Counted from the first letter of the stretch, positions 53,661-63,701 are shown. The stretch: 64,000 bases of DNA from Burkholderiaceae bacterium (GCA_019745555.1 JAIESX010000002.1:124001-188000), one strand, 5' to 3'. Numbers and translations are program-made. The notes: generated by a model not told the origin, from the letters alone.

Positions 53661-53680
53661 ACTAGACTCATGAGTCTAGT
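53661..53680. promoter_or_regulatory. perfect 20-bp palindrome, candidate TetR operator
   Basis: ACTAGACTCATGAGTCTAGT is a perfect palindrome located 65 bases before the TetR-family gene and 73 bases before the divergent intradiol dioxygenase. Length and symmetry match operators bound by TetR-type dimers, so the adjacent regulator is the likely ligand. TATGAT at 53680-53685 overlaps its right end and may be part of the regulator promoter. Confidence 0.75.
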
Positions 53681-53745
53681 ATGATCGCCAGTCCTGACCT
53701 GACCGGTGCATCCGACCGCCCGGCTCTCCGCCATCCCTTGCCCAT

Positions 53746-54336
53746 ATGACCGCCGACACCCGTGCCCGCATCCTTGAGGCGGCCCTGGACACTTTTTGCG
53801 AAAAGGGCTACGACGCCTGCGTGGACGATATCGCGCGCCGCGCCGGCGTGGTCAAGCAGACCCTGTATCACCACTATGGCAGCAAGGAGAGCCTGTTCCG
53901 CGAGGCCCTGACCGGCCTGGTCCATGTGCTGCTGGTGGACCTGGGCGCGCGCTCCGGCTCGCTGCGTGAAGACCTGCTGCGTTTTGCCGAGTCCTTCCAG
54001 GGCCAGGCCATGAGCGAGCAGGGCCTGGCCCTGCACCGCATGCTGGTGGCTGAATCGCCGCGTTTTCCCGAACTGGCCCGCGCGGTGTACGAGACCTGGC
54101 AATTGGCCGGCACGGAGCTGGCGCGTTTGTTGCGTGAAGCCATGGCACGCGGTGAACTCCGCCAGGACGACCCGGAGTTCGCCGCCGACATGCTGATCAG
54201 CCTGCTGACCGGCACCCAGCGCGATCTGCGCCTGCTGGGCATGCCCGTGGAATGTGCACAGCGGAGCGGACGCACGGTCAGGATCGTCGATTGTTTTCTG
54301 CAGGCATACGCACCGGCGGGTGCACGCAAGTCTTGA
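53746..54336 (+). CDS. TetR/AcrR-family repressor of the RND operon
   Basis: The 196-residue protein has the N-terminal TetR helix-turn-helix (about residues 5-50: RARILEAALDTFCEKGY, VDDIARRAGVVKQTLYHHYGSKESLF) and an all-helical ligand domain with a C-terminal TetR_C-like part (MLVAESPRFPELARAVYE is typical of AcrR/TtgR-like regulators). It directly precedes the three RND efflux genes (20-base gap to the adaptor), so it most likely represses them and itself by binding the palindrome at 53661-53680 until a pump substrate is bound. Confidence 0.9.
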   Translation: MTADTRARILEAALDTFCEKGYDACVDDIARRAGVVKQTLYHHYGSKESLFREALTGLVHVLLVDLGARSGSLREDLLRFAESFQGQAMSEQGLALHRMLVAESPRFPELARAVYETWQLAGTELARLLREAMARGELRQDDPEFAADMLISLLTGTQRDLRLLGMPVECAQRSGRTVRIVDCFLQAYAPAGARKS

Positions 54337-54356
54337 AGGTTGAAGGGGAAAAACAA

Positions 54357-55493
54357 ATGAAAGCTGTCCACTATCGTGTCACGGCCCTGGCGGCCGTCCT
54401 CGCCCTGCTGCTCAGCGGCTGCGGCAAATCAGAAGCGCCCAAAGGTGGCGCCGCTCCCGGCGGTGCGCCGCCGCCCACCGAGGTGGCCGTGGTCGTGGCA
54501 CAGCCGGGCGAAGCCTTGCTGACCAAGGAGCTGCCGGGCCGCTTGCAGGCCTGGCGTACGGCCCAGGTCCGCGCGCGGGTCGAGGGCATCGTCGAGCAAC
54601 GCCTGTTCGAGGAAGGCTCGGACGTCAAGGCGGGTATGCCGCTGTACCGGATCGACGCACGCACCTACCGTACCAGCCACGCGGCGGCCAAGGCCGAGCT
54701 GGCTGCAGCGCAGGCGGTGGTCAACCGTTACCGGCCGCTGGTCGAGATGAAGGCCGTGAGCCAGCAGGAGCTGGATGCCGCCGAGGCCCGCCTGCGTCAG
54801 GCCGAGGCCGCGCTGGCCCGCGCCGAACTGGACCTGGAGAACACCACCGTACCGGCGCCGATCTCCGGCCGCATCGGACGCTCGCTCGTCACCGAGGGCG
54901 CCTTGGTGGGGCGCGGCGAGGCCACGCAGCTGGCGACCATCGAGCAGATCGATCCCATCTACGTGAACTTCACCCAGAGCAGCGTGGAACTGCTGGCCCT
55001 GCGTGAGGCCATCGCCAGCGGCCGCTGGAAGAAGGCGGACACCCGGCGCATGGAGCTGGTGCTGGAGAACGACAGCGTCTATCCTCTGCAGGGCAAGCTG
55101 CTCTTCTCGGACCTCTCGGTGGACCCGAACACGGGCGCTGTCTCGCTGCGCGCCGAGTTCCCGAATCCGAAGAAGGAGCTGCTGCCCGGCATGTTCGTGC
55201 GCGTGCGTTACCCGCAGGCCAAGGCGGACCAGCTCATCACGCTGCCGCAGCGCGCCGTCCAGCTGTCGCCGGCCGGGGCCTCGGTGATGGTCGTGGGCGA
55301 GGGCAACAAGCTCGTGCCGCGGCCGGTCAAGCTCGGTGGCATGAGTGGCACACGCTGGACCATCCTTAGCGGCCTGCAGGGCGGCGAGCAGGTCATGGTG
55401 GAAGGGCACATGAAGGCCTATCCGGGCAGCGTGGTCAAGCCTGTGCCCTGGACGCCGACGCCGGCTGCTGCACCTGCCACCCAGGGGAAGTAA
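54357..55493 (+). CDS. RND efflux periplasmic adaptor (MexA/AcrA type)
   Basis: The 378-residue protein is a membrane fusion protein. It has a lipoprotein signal (LLLSGC with Cys22), a lipoyl-like half (TAQVRARVEGIVEQRLFEEG), an alpha-helical hairpin (about residues 100-165, ELAAAQAVVNRYRPLVEMKAVSQ), the second lipoyl half (NTTVPAPISGRIGRS) and a beta-barrel (DPIYVNFTQS, ELLPGMFVRVR). It joins the inner membrane pump to the outer membrane channel. AAGGGGAAAAAC precedes the ATG at 54357. It follows the TetR gene and precedes the pump gene by six bases. Confidence 0.95.
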   Translation: MKAVHYRVTALAAVLALLLSGCGKSEAPKGGAAPGGAPPPTEVAVVVAQPGEALLTKELPGRLQAWRTAQVRARVEGIVEQRLFEEGSDVKAGMPLYRIDARTYRTSHAAAKAELAAAQAVVNRYRPLVEMKAVSQQELDAAEARLRQAEAALARAELDLENTTVPAPISGRIGRSLVTEGALVGRGEATQLATIEQIDPIYVNFTQSSVELLALREAIASGRWKKADTRRMELVLENDSVYPLQGKLLFSDLSVDPNTGAVSLRAEFPNPKKELLPGMFVRVRYPQAKADQLITLPQRAVQLSPAGASVMVVGEGNKLVPRPVKLGGMSGTRWTILSGLQGGEQVMVEGHMKAYPGSVVKPVPWTPTPAAAPATQGK

Positions 55494-55499
55494 AACATC

Positions 55500-58400
55500 A
55501 TGGCCAAATTCTTTGTAGACCGTCCGGTCTTCGCCTGGGTGATCGCACTGGTCATCCTGCTGGCCGGCGCACTGGCCCTGCGGCAGCTGCCCGTGGCCCA
55601 GTACCCCGAGGTCGCGCCGCCGGCGCTGGCCGTCAACGTGACCTACCCGGGCGCCTCCGCCAAGGTGATCGAGGACACCGTGGTGGCCCTGATCGAGCAG
55701 GAGATGAACGGCATCGAGAACCTGCTCTACATGGACTCGACCTCCGAGCAGAGCACGGGCACGATCAACCTGACCTTCCGTACCGGCACGAACATCGAGA
55801 TCGCCTCGGTCGAGACGCAGAACCGCATCAAGCGCGTGGAGGCGCGCCTGCCCGACGAGGTCAGGCGCCTGGGCGTGACCGTGACCAAGACGCGGCGCAA
55901 CTTCCTGATGTTCATCACGCTGTATTCGCCGGACAAGAGCCTCAAGTCCGTGGATCTGGCCAGCTACACGGCGGCCAGCGTGATCGATGAACTGCGTCGC
56001 GTTCCCGGCGTGGGCGAGGCCCAGCTCTTCGGCTCCGAGTACGCCATGCGTCTGTGGGTGGATCCCGACAAGCTCGCGGCCTACCGCCTGACGCCCGGCG
56101 AAGTCATCGCCGCCGTGCGGGCGCAGAACGTGCTGCTGGCCGTGGGTGAGCTGAACCAGCCGCCTGCGCCCACGGGCATGGAATACGCCGCCACGGTGAT
56201 CACGCGCGGTCGCCTGGCCACGCCGGAGGAGTTCGGCAATGTGGTGGTACGCGCCCAGGGCGACGGCTCGCTGGTGCGCGTGCGCGACGTGGCGCGCGTC
56301 GAACTCGGGGCGCAGGACTACTCCATCTTCGCGCGCCTGGACAGCCAGCCTACCGCGGCTGTGGGCGTCAAGGTTTCGCCGGGCGCCAATGCCCTGGACA
56401 CGGCCAAGGCCGTGCGCGCGCGCATGGAGGAGCTCTCGCGCTACTTCCCGCAGGGCATCGCCTGGGACGTGCCCTACGACACCACGCCCTTCATCGACAT
56501 CTCGATCAGCGAAGTGGTCAAGACCCTGTTCGAGGCGGTGCTGCTGGTCTTCATCGTGATGTACCTCTTCCTCGAGAACTTCCGTGCCACCCTGATCCCG
56601 ACCATCGTGGTGCCGATCTCCCTGATCGGTGCGGCGCTGGGCTTGTACGTGCTCGGCTACTCGATCAACGTGCTCACGTTGTTCGCCATGGTGCTGGCCA
56701 TCGGTATCGTGGTGGATGACGCCATCGTGGTGGTAGAGAACGTCGAGCGCATCATGAGCGAGGAACATCTCTCGCCACGAGATGCCACGGCCAAGGCCAT
56801 GGACCAGATCGTGGGCGCCATCATCGGCATCACCGTGGTGCTGTCGGCGGTGTTCATCCCCATGGCCTTCTTCTCGGGTTCGGTGGGTGCGATCTACCGC
56901 CAGTTCGCCGTCACCCTGGTGCTGACCATGCTGTTCTCGGCCCTGATGGCCCTGACGCTGACGCCGGCCCTGTGTGCCACGCTGCTCAAACCCCACAAGC
57001 AGGGCGAGGCGGGCGTGCTGCCCACGACCGGTTTCTTCGGCTGGTTCAACCGCGGCTTCGCCGCGGCCACACGCGGCTATATCCGCAAGGTGACCGGCAT
57101 GCTGGGCCGCCCGGGCCGTTGGCTCATCGTCTACGGTGCCATCATCGCGGCCACGGTCTGGATGTTCGCCAAGCTGCCGGGCAGCTTCCTGCCGGAGGAG
57201 GACCAGGGCTACTTCATCAGCATGGTGATGTTGCCGCCGGGCGCGACCCAGGAGCGCACGGTGGAGGTGATCCGTCAGGCCGAGGAGTTCTTCCTGGCGC
57301 AGCCCGAGGTGGAGCACACCGTGGGCGTGGTCGGCTTCTCCTTCTTCGGCCGCGGCCAGAACGCCGGCCTGATCTTCACGCGTCTGAAGAACTGGGACGA
57401 GCGCAAGGCCAAGGAGAGCAGTGCCACGGCGGTGGTGCAGCGTGCCAACATGGCGCTGTTCGGCCTCAAACAGGCCTTCATCTTCAGCGTCAATCCGCCA
57501 CCCATCCCCGAGCTGGCGGCCGTCGGTGGCTTCGACTTCCGCCTGCAGGACCGCGGCGGCCTGGGCCGCGACAAGCTGGCCGAGGCCCAGGCCCTGGCCG
57601 TGCAGCTGGCCGGCGCCAATCCGGCCCTGGCCGGCGTGCGCATGGAGGGCATGGCGCCGGGTCCTCAGCTGCTGCTACAGGTCGACCGCGAGAAGGCCCA
57701 GACCCTGGGCGTGGACATGGCCACGCTCAACGAGACCCTGCAGACCCTGTTCGGCGTGGCCTACATCAACGACTTCGAGCGCCAGGGCCGCATCCTGCGC
57801 GTGCAGATGCAGGCCGATCCGTCCGTGCGCAGCAGCCCCGAGGCCATGCTGCGTGTGCAGGTGCGCAACCGCCAGGGCACCATGGTCAGCCTGTCCGAAC
57901 TGGTCAAGCCGCTGTGGATGGTGGGCGCGCCCCGCCTGGACCGCTACAACGGCGTGCCTTCGGTCAAGCTCTCGGGCAACCCGTCGCCCGGTCGCAGTAC
58001 GGGCGAGGCCATGCAGGCCATGGGTGAGGTGGCCGGCCAGTTGCCCACGGGCATCGGCTACGCCTGGTCGGGGACGTCTTTCGAGGAAAGCCTTTCGGGC
58101 TCGCAGGCGCCGCTGCTCTTTGCCGTGTCGCTGATCGTGGTGTTCCTTTGCCTGGCGGCCCTTTACGAGAGCTGGACCATCCCGTTCTCGGTCATGCTGG
58201 TGGTGCCGCTCGGCGTGTTTGGCGCGCTGCTGGCGGTCTATCTGCGCGGCCTGCCCAATGACGTCTACTTCAAGGTGGGCCTGATCGCGACCATCGGTCT
58301 GTCCTCCAAGAACGCCATCCTGATCATCGAGTTCGCACGCACCCTGCAGGACCAGGGCATGGCGCTCAAGGACGCCATCCTGGAGGCCTGTCGCCTGCGC

Positions 58401-58643
58401 CTGCGGCCCATCCTGATGACCTCGATCGCCTTCATCGTGGGCGTGCTGCCGCTGGCCATCTCCAGCGGTGCGGGCGCGCAGAGCCGCCACGCCATCGGCA
58501 CCGGCGTGATGGGCGGGATGATTGCCGCGACGGTGCTGGCCATCTTCCTGGTACCCGTTTTCTATCTGGTCGTTAGCCGCCTGTTCCCCGGCCACAGCCG
58601 CGGGCACGCGACGAATGCTGGCGAGGGAGGCCACCATGGCTAA
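55500..58643 (+). CDS. RND efflux inner membrane pump (HAE-1 family, MexB/AcrB type)
   Basis: The 1047-residue protein is a proton-driven multidrug pump. It begins with MAKFFVDRPVFAWVIAL, has twelve membrane helices and two large periplasmic loops, and keeps the proton relay Asp pair in AIGIVVDDAIVVVENVERI and the SSKNAILIIEFA segment of the second half. FFNR-type and DEDQGY-like periplasmic motifs are also present (EEDQGYFISMVM). Length is typical of HAE-1 pumps. It overlaps the outer membrane gene by eight bases. Confidence 0.97.
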   Translation: MAKFFVDRPVFAWVIALVILLAGALALRQLPVAQYPEVAPPALAVNVTYPGASAKVIEDTVVALIEQEMNGIENLLYMDSTSEQSTGTINLTFRTGTNIEIASVETQNRIKRVEARLPDEVRRLGVTVTKTRRNFLMFITLYSPDKSLKSVDLASYTAASVIDELRRVPGVGEAQLFGSEYAMRLWVDPDKLAAYRLTPGEVIAAVRAQNVLLAVGELNQPPAPTGMEYAATVITRGRLATPEEFGNVVVRAQGDGSLVRVRDVARVELGAQDYSIFARLDSQPTAAVGVKVSPGANALDTAKAVRARMEELSRYFPQGIAWDVPYDTTPFIDISISEVVKTLFEAVLLVFIVMYLFLENFRATLIPTIVVPISLIGAALGLYVLGYSINVLTLFAMVLAIGIVVDDAIVVVENVERIMSEEHLSPRDATAKAMDQIVGAIIGITVVLSAVFIPMAFFSGSVGAIYRQFAVTLVLTMLFSALMALTLTPALCATLLKPHKQGEAGVLPTTGFFGWFNRGFAAATRGYIRKVTGMLGRPGRWLIVYGAIIAATVWMFAKLPGSFLPEEDQGYFISMVMLPPGATQERTVEVIRQAEEFFLAQPEVEHTVGVVGFSFFGRGQNAGLIFTRLKNWDERKAKESSATAVVQRANMALFGLKQAFIFSVNPPPIPELAAVGGFDFRLQDRGGLGRDKLAEAQALAVQLAGANPALAGVRMEGMAPGPQLLLQVDREKAQTLGVDMATLNETLQTLFGVAYINDFERQGRILRVQMQADPSVRSSPEAMLRVQVRNRQGTMVSLSELVKPLWMVGAPRLDRYNGVPSVKLSGNPSPGRSTGEAMQAMGEVAGQLPTGIGYAWSGTSFEESLSGSQAPLLFAVSLIVVFLCLAALYESWTIPFSVMLVVPLGVFGALLAVYLRGLPNDVYFKVGLIATIGLSSKNAILIIEFARTLQDQGMALKDAILEACRLRLRPILMTSIAFIVGVLPLAISSGAGAQSRHAIGTGVMGGMIAATVLAIFLVPVFYLVVSRLFPGHSRGHATNAGEGGHHG

Positions 58644-60030
58644 AACGATGCATTACCTCACCGCTTTCGCGGCCGCGCTGGTGCTGGCCGGCTGTTCCAT
58701 GACACCGGAGTACCAGCGTCCGGTGTTGCCCGTCCCCGAGGCCTGGCCGGCCGATGCGCCGGCCACAGCCGCTGCGAGCAAGCCCGTGGACTGGGCCAGC
58801 TTTTTCCCGGACGAGCGCCTGCGTGCCCTGATCAAGCTGTCGCTGGAACACAACCGCGATCTGCGCATCGCCACGGCCCGGGTGGCCGAGGCGCAGGCGC
58901 TCTATGGCATCCAGCGCGCCGACCGCCTGCCTACGGTCAACGTCGGGGGCTCGCTGGCGCGCAGCCGCACGCCGGCCGATCTCTCGGCCACCGGTACGTC
59001 CATCGTGAGCCAGCGCGCCGACCTCAACGTCGGCCTGCCGGCCTTCGAGCTGGACTTCTGGGGGCGCGTAGCCAGTCTCAGCGAATCGGCCAAGGCCAGC
59101 TATCTGGCCACCGAACAGGCTGAACGCAGCTTCCGTCTCTCGCTGATCGCCAGCGTGGCCGATGCCTACCTGGCCCTGGCCGAGGCGCAGGAACGCTATG
59201 TGCTGGCCCAGGCCACGCTCGAGAGCCGCGCCCAGACGCGCGAGCTGGTCGATCGCCGCCGCCAGGCCGGCCTGGCGGGAGACCTGGACTTCCTGCAGGC
59301 CGATGCGGCCTACGAGGGTGCACGCGCCGAGCTTGCGGCCCTGCAGCGCCAGCAGTCGGCGGCGCGCAACTATCTGCGGGCCCTCGTGGGCGTCGAACCC
59401 AAGGAGCTGCCGGCGGGCAAGGCCCTGGCCGAGCAGGGCATCACGCTGGAACAGCAGGCCGATCTGCCAGCGCAGGTGCTGGTGCGCCGCCCCGATGTGC
59501 TCGCGGCAGAGCAGCGCCTGCTGGCCGCCAACGCCAACATCGGCGCGGCGCGCGCGGCCTTCTTCCCGCGCATCGCACTCACGGCTTCCGCCGGCACCGC
59601 GAGCCGCGAGCTTGATGGCCTGTTCAAGGACGGCTCCGAGGCCTGGAGCTTCACGCCCAGCATCACCCTGCCCATCTTCGACTACGGCCGGCGCAGCGCC
59701 AACCTGGACCTGGCCACGGTGCGCAAGGACATCGCGGTGGCCGAGTACGAGCGCACGGTGCAGCAGGCCTTCCGTGAGGTGGCGGACCTGCTGGTGGCAC
59801 GCGGGCAGCTGGCCGAGCAGCTCAAGGCCGTGGAAGCGCAGGAACGCTCGCAACAGCGCGCCGCCGACATCGCCGAGGCGCGCTACCGTCAGGGTGTGGG
59901 CAGCTTCCTCGAAGTGCTGGACGCCCAGCGCCAGCTTTTCGCCGTGCGCCAGGGCCTGATCCAGTTGCGGCGCACGCAGTGGTCGACTGCGGCCCAGCTC
60001 TACAAGGCGCTGGGCGGCGAGGAGGGCTGA
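58636..60030 (+). CDS. RND outer membrane efflux lipoprotein (OprM/NodT type)
   Basis: The 464-residue protein is an outer membrane factor with a lipoprotein signal (LVLAGC, Cys20), then two repeated OEP domains of coiled helices: ELDFWGRV and RRPDVLAAEQRLLAANANIGAARAAFFPR are the family signatures, and LPIFDYGRR marks the second repeat. It forms the trimeric channel of the pump. The ATG at 58636 overlaps the pump gene by eight bases; GAGGGAGGCC is a good ribosome site. Confidence 0.95.
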   Translation: MAKTMHYLTAFAAALVLAGCSMTPEYQRPVLPVPEAWPADAPATAAASKPVDWASFFPDERLRALIKLSLEHNRDLRIATARVAEAQALYGIQRADRLPTVNVGGSLARSRTPADLSATGTSIVSQRADLNVGLPAFELDFWGRVASLSESAKASYLATEQAERSFRLSLIASVADAYLALAEAQERYVLAQATLESRAQTRELVDRRRQAGLAGDLDFLQADAAYEGARAELAALQRQQSAARNYLRALVGVEPKELPAGKALAEQGITLEQQADLPAQVLVRRPDVLAAEQRLLAANANIGAARAAFFPRIALTASAGTASRELDGLFKDGSEAWSFTPSITLPIFDYGRRSANLDLATVRKDIAVAEYERTVQQAFREVADLLVARGQLAEQLKAVEAQERSQQRAADIAEARYRQGVGSFLEVLDAQRQLFAVRQGLIQLRRTQWSTAAQLYKALGGEEG

Positions 60031-60069
60031 CCCCGGCGCCTGCTCGCTTATGCTCAAGGCTTTTCCGGC

Positions 60070-61188
60070 ATGAGGAGCGGGGCAGTGGAGCAGGTGGATA
60101 CGGTGGTGGTGGGCGCGGGCGTCGTCGGGCTGGCGGTGGCGCGTGCCTTGGCCCTGAGCGGGCGCGAGGTACTGGTGCTGGAGGCCACCGAGGCCATAGG
60201 CACCCAGACCAGCGCGCGCAACAGCGAGGTCATCCACGCCGGCATCTACTACCCGCAGGGCTCGCTCAAGGCGCAGCTCTGCGTGCGCGGCAAGCAGCTG
60301 CTCTACGCCTACTGCACTGAACGCGGCATCGGGCACCGGCGCTGCGGCAAGCTCATCGTGGCGACCTCGCAGGCGCAGGTGGTCCAGCTTCAGGGCATCA
60401 TCGCCAAGGCTGCGGCCAATGGCGTGGATGATCTGGTCCTGCTCACACGTGATGAGGCGCGCGCGCTGGAGCCTGCGCTCGAGTGCGTGGCCGCTGTCCA
60501 TTCGCCGAGCACGGGCATCGTCGACAGCCATGGTCTGATGCTGGCATTGCAAGGCGATCTGGAGCATGCCGGCGGTATGCTGGCCTTCAATTCCCCGCTG
60601 GCATCGGCATGCGTCACCGCGCAGGGCATTGAACTCTGTGCCCGCGACGGCACGCAGCTGCGCGCACGCACGGTCGTCAATGCGGCCGGCGTGCATGCGC
60701 CGACGCTGGCGCGTCACTTCGAGGGGCTAGACCCCGCCCACATCCCCGGCGAGTACTACGCCAAGGGCAACTATTTCACCCTCGCAGGCCGTTCGCCGTT
60801 CAATCGCCTGATCTACCCCGTGCCCGAGGCAGCGGGCCTGGGCGTGCACCTGACCATCGACCTGGGTGGCCAGGCCAAGTTCGGGCCGGACGTGCAGTGG
60901 GTCGAGACGCCGGACGATCTGGTGGTGGATCCGGCGCGCGGCCTGGCCTTCTATGCCGAGGTACGCAAGTACTGGCCGGGCCTGCCCGAGGGGGCGCTGC
61001 AGCCGGGCTACGCCGGGATCCGGCCCAAGATCAGCGGGCCGGGTGAGGCGGCACGCGATTTCCTGATCCAGGGGCCGGCCGAACATGGTGTGCCGGGGCT
61101 TGTCAACCTCTTCGGCATCGAGTCGCCGGGCCTGACCAGCAGCCTGGCGATCGGCGAGCATGTTGCCGATCTGCTATCGGATCAGTAG
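60070..61188 (+). CDS. FAD-dependent oxidoreductase, L-2-hydroxyglutarate oxidase-like
   Basis: The 372-residue protein is a DAO-type flavoenzyme with the Rossmann motif [20 protein letters not shown] at the N terminus, then [20 protein letters not shown], which is characteristic of the LhgO group (L-2-hydroxyglutarate oxidase/dehydrogenase), and a C-terminal [11 protein letters not shown] and [16 protein letters not shown] that close the FAD site. It may oxidise a 2-hydroxy acid with electrons passed to quinone or oxygen. The start codon ATG at 60070 is the first plausible one; no strong ribosome site is seen. It follows the efflux operon by 39 bases in the same direction. Confidence 0.82.
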   Translation: MRSGAVEQVDTVVVGAGVVGLAVARALALSGREVLVLEATEAIGTQTSARNSEVIHAGIYYPQGSLKAQLCVRGKQLLYAYCTERGIGHRRCGKLIVATSQAQVVQLQGIIAKAAANGVDDLVLLTRDEARALEPALECVAAVHSPSTGIVDSHGLMLALQGDLEHAGGMLAFNSPLASACVTAQGIELCARDGTQLRARTVVNAAGVHAPTLARHFEGLDPAHIPGEYYAKGNYFTLAGRSPFNRLIYPVPEAAGLGVHLTIDLGGQAKFGPDVQWVETPDDLVVDPARGLAFYAEVRKYWPGLPEGALQPGYAGIRPKISGPGEAARDFLIQGPAEHGVPGLVNLFGIESPGLTSSLAIGEHVADLLSDQ

Positions 61189-61194
61189 CAAATC

Positions 61195-62244
61195 TCAGCG
61201 ACCGCGGTTCTTGATGGCGAGGGCCGCCGCGTGGACCAGGGACGGCCCCTGGTAGATCAGGCCGGTGTAGATCTGCACCAGATCCGCGCCGGCGTCGATC
61301 TTGCTCACGGCGTCCTGCGCGCTCAGGATGCCGCCGACGCCGATGATGGGAAAGTCCCGCCCCAGCGCAGCACGCAGCTGGCGGATCACGCGGTTGCTCG
61401 CCTCCAGCACCGGTGTGCCTGAAAGTCCGCCAGTCTCCTCCGCATGCGGCAGGCCCTGCACCGCTTCGCGGCTCAGCGTGGTGTTGGTGGCGATCACGCC
61501 GTCCATACCGTGGCGCTGCAAGGTCGCAGCGATGACCTGGATCTGCGCCTCGTCCAGATCGGGTGCGATCTTCACGAACACCGGCACACGCTTGCCGTGC
61601 TCTTGCGCCAGGGCCTCGCGCTTGCCGGCGATGGCGCCGAGCAGGGCGTCGAGTGCCTCGTCGCTCTGTAGCGCCCGCAGATTCTTGGTGTTGGGGCTGG
61701 AGATGTTGACCGTGACGTAGTCGGCGTGCGGGTAAACCCCGGCCAGTCCGATGAGGTAGTCGTCGGTCGCGCGCTCGATGGGCGTGGCCGCGTTCTTGCC
61801 GATGTTCAGACCCAGCAGCAGGGGCCTGCCGTCGCGGCGGAAGCGGGCGCGCTGCACATTGGCAAGGAAAGTCTCCAGGCCTTCGTTGTTGAAGCCCATG
61901 CGGTTGATCAGCGCGTTCGCGGCCGGCAGCCGGAACATACGTGGCCTGGGGTTGCCCGGCTGGGGCAGGGGCGTGACGGTACCGACCTCGACGAAGCCGA
62001 AGCCCATGGCGCCCAGGCCGTCGATGCAGCGCGCGTTCTTGTCCAGGCCGGCAGCCATGCCCACGCGGTTGGGAAAGCGCAGGCCGGCGACGGTGACGGG
62101 GTCATCGACGCGGGTCTGGCCATAGGCACAGGCGAGCGGCGTGTTCTGGGTGCGCGCCAGCAGGTCGATGGTGAAGTCGTGCGCGGCTTCGGGGTCCATG
62201 CGGAAGAGCACGGCGCGGGAGAGGGGGTAGGGGATGAGAGACAT
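61195..62244 (-). CDS. pyrD: dihydroorotate dehydrogenase (quinone), class 2
   Basis: PyrD oxidises dihydroorotate to orotate with electrons going to quinone in the inner membrane. The 349-residue protein has the N-terminal membrane-associating helices ([19 protein letters not shown]) of class 2 enzymes, [26 protein letters not shown] (FMN phosphate site, in two parts), FVEVGTVTP and [11 protein letters not shown] with the catalytic Ser. The ATG at 62244 is the conserved start. The divergent rpiA gene begins at 62301. Confidence 0.94.
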   Translation of the reverse strand: MSLIPYPLSRAVLFRMDPEAAHDFTIDLLARTQNTPLACAYGQTRVDDPVTVAGLRFPNRVGMAAGLDKNARCIDGLGAMGFGFVEVGTVTPLPQPGNPRPRMFRLPAANALINRMGFNNEGLETFLANVQRARFRRDGRPLLLGLNIGKNAATPIERATDDYLIGLAGVYPHADYVTVNISSPNTKNLRALQSDEALDALLGAIAGKREALAQEHGKRVPVFVKIAPDLDEAQIQVIAATLQRHGMDGVIATNTTLSREAVQGLPHAEETGGLSGTPVLEASNRVIRQLRAALGRDFPIIGVGGILSAQDAVSKIDAGADLVQIYTGLIYQGPSLVHAAALAIKNRGR

Positions 62245-62300
62245 TGGATAATTCGCAGCTGTCCGGTCATTTTCCCAGATCAAACTTAACCACCTCTCCC

Positions 62301-62975
62301 ATGCTCAGCCAAGACGAACTCAAGACCCTGGTCGGCCAGGCCGCCCTGCAATACGTGATCCCCGGCGAGATCGTCGGTGTGGGAACGGGGTCCACAGTCA
62401 ACAAGTTCATCGACGCGCTGGCGACGATGAAAGACCGCATTCCGGGCGCCGTGTCCAGCTCCGAAGCCAGCACCCAGCGCCTGCAGTCCCTGGGAATCCG
62501 GGTCTTCGATGCCAACGAGGTCGGCGAACTAGCGGTCTATATCGACGGCGCCGACGAGATCGACGGCCGCGGCTGCATGATCAAGGGCGGCGGTGCCGCG
62601 CTGACGCGCGAAAAGATCGTGGCGGCCCAGGCGCGCCGTTTCGTCTGTATTGCCGACGAGTCCAAGCGTGTCGAGGTGCTGGGCCGCTACCCCTTGCCCG
62701 TGGAGGTGATCCCCATGGCTACGCAGCGCCTGGTGCGCCAGTTCGCCAGCCTGGGAGGCCAGGCCAGGGTACGGCTCAAGGACGGCCAGCCGCTGGTGAC
62801 CGACAACGGGCAGCACATCCTGGACGTGACCGGCCTGCAGATACCTGACCCGCTGGCATTCGAGTCGGAGGTCAACCAGTGGCCGGGCGTGGTGACGGTA
62901 GGCGTGTTCGCGCATCAGCGCGCCCAGGTCTGCCTGCTGGGAACGGCCAGCGGGGTGCGGACGCTAGGTTTCTGA
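62301..62975 (+). CDS. rpiA: ribose-5-phosphate isomerase A
   Basis: RpiA interconverts ribose-5-phosphate and ribulose-5-phosphate in the pentose phosphate pathway. The 224-residue protein has [15 protein letters not shown] (phosphate loop), YIDGADEID and [12 protein letters not shown] (catalytic Asp, Glu, Lys), and ends in VRTLGF, typical of bacterial RpiA. The ATG at 62301 gives the standard length. Confidence 0.95.
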   Translation: MLSQDELKTLVGQAALQYVIPGEIVGVGTGSTVNKFIDALATMKDRIPGAVSSSEASTQRLQSLGIRVFDANEVGELAVYIDGADEIDGRGCMIKGGGAALTREKIVAAQARRFVCIADESKRVEVLGRYPLPVEVIPMATQRLVRQFASLGGQARVRLKDGQPLVTDNGQHILDVTGLQIPDPLAFESEVNQWPGVVTVGVFAHQRAQVCLLGTASGVRTLGF

Positions 62976-63026
62976 TATCAGTCCAGAGAAGGGTTCCACC
63001 GGTCTGCCCCCGTTTTGCAGCGTGAA

Positions 63027-63674
63027 CTAAAAAACGATGCCAGACGGATTGGGTGGGGGAGGCGGTAGTACAGATTCGGGTGCTGGCGACGGCTGAGTAG
63101 CTGGTACTGGCGTGGCCACGGGGGCTTGAGGGAGTGGCACCAGCGGACTGGCGGGAGGGTTGCGATAGCTGGAGGGAAGGCGCAAGGCGCTGGAGTAGCC
63201 AGCGGCATCCAGATACTGGTTCCACTCCGCGTTGAGGAAGCCCTTTAAACGCTGGCCACCGATGGTCAAAACTGGGACGGTCGAGCCCCCACTGATCTCC
63301 TGCAACGCTTGCACGTCCATTGGCGTTTTGACCGTTTTTTCGGTGTAGGGAACCCCCCGCGTCGCCAGTAGATTCCTGCCTGCAACACAGGGGGCGCAAT
63401 CGTCACCAGTGTAGAGCGTGACAGGATAGCGGCTCATTACCTGGCGGAGTTCGAACGGCAATTCGCCGCTCGTGAGGCTTTCGGCTGATCGCCCACTGGG
63501 GCTCAACGCCGTGGCCTTCTCGCTGGCCGCCGGCGGTTTGTCCGAGAACGTCACCCGCCCGTCCGGTCCGACGATACGGTAGATGGCCTGTGCCGGCGCG
63601 AGGGCCGGCAGCAGGGCCAGGATGGCGGCCACGGCCAGCTGGGCCGTGCGGTGCGGACGGTGTGCGTTCTTCAT
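63027..63674 (-). CDS. secreted DUF4124-glutaredoxin protein
   Basis: The 215-residue protein has a signal peptide (about residues 1-29, ending LAPAQA), then a short DUF4124 domain (IYRIVGPDGRVTFSDKPPA), then a glutaredoxin-like thioredoxin-fold domain (about 84-160) with CAPC at Cys93-Cys96, TVPVLTIGGQRLKGF, and a Pro-rich tail (about 170-215). It is probably periplasmic and redox-active, with a glutaredoxin that functions outside the cytoplasm; its partner is unknown. It starts 28 bases after the M3 peptidase gene. Confidence 0.82.
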   Translation of the reverse strand: MKNAHRPHRTAQLAVAAILALLPALAPAQAIYRIVGPDGRVTFSDKPPAASEKATALSPSGRSAESLTSGELPFELRQVMSRYPVTLYTGDDCAPCVAGRNLLATRGVPYTEKTVKTPMDVQALQEISGGSTVPVLTIGGQRLKGFLNAEWNQYLDAAGYSSALRLPSSYRNPPASPLVPLPQAPVATPVPATQPSPAPESVLPPPPPNPSGIVF

Positions 63675-63701
63675 GGTGCCGAGAATTCCCTACGCTTTGC
63701 T

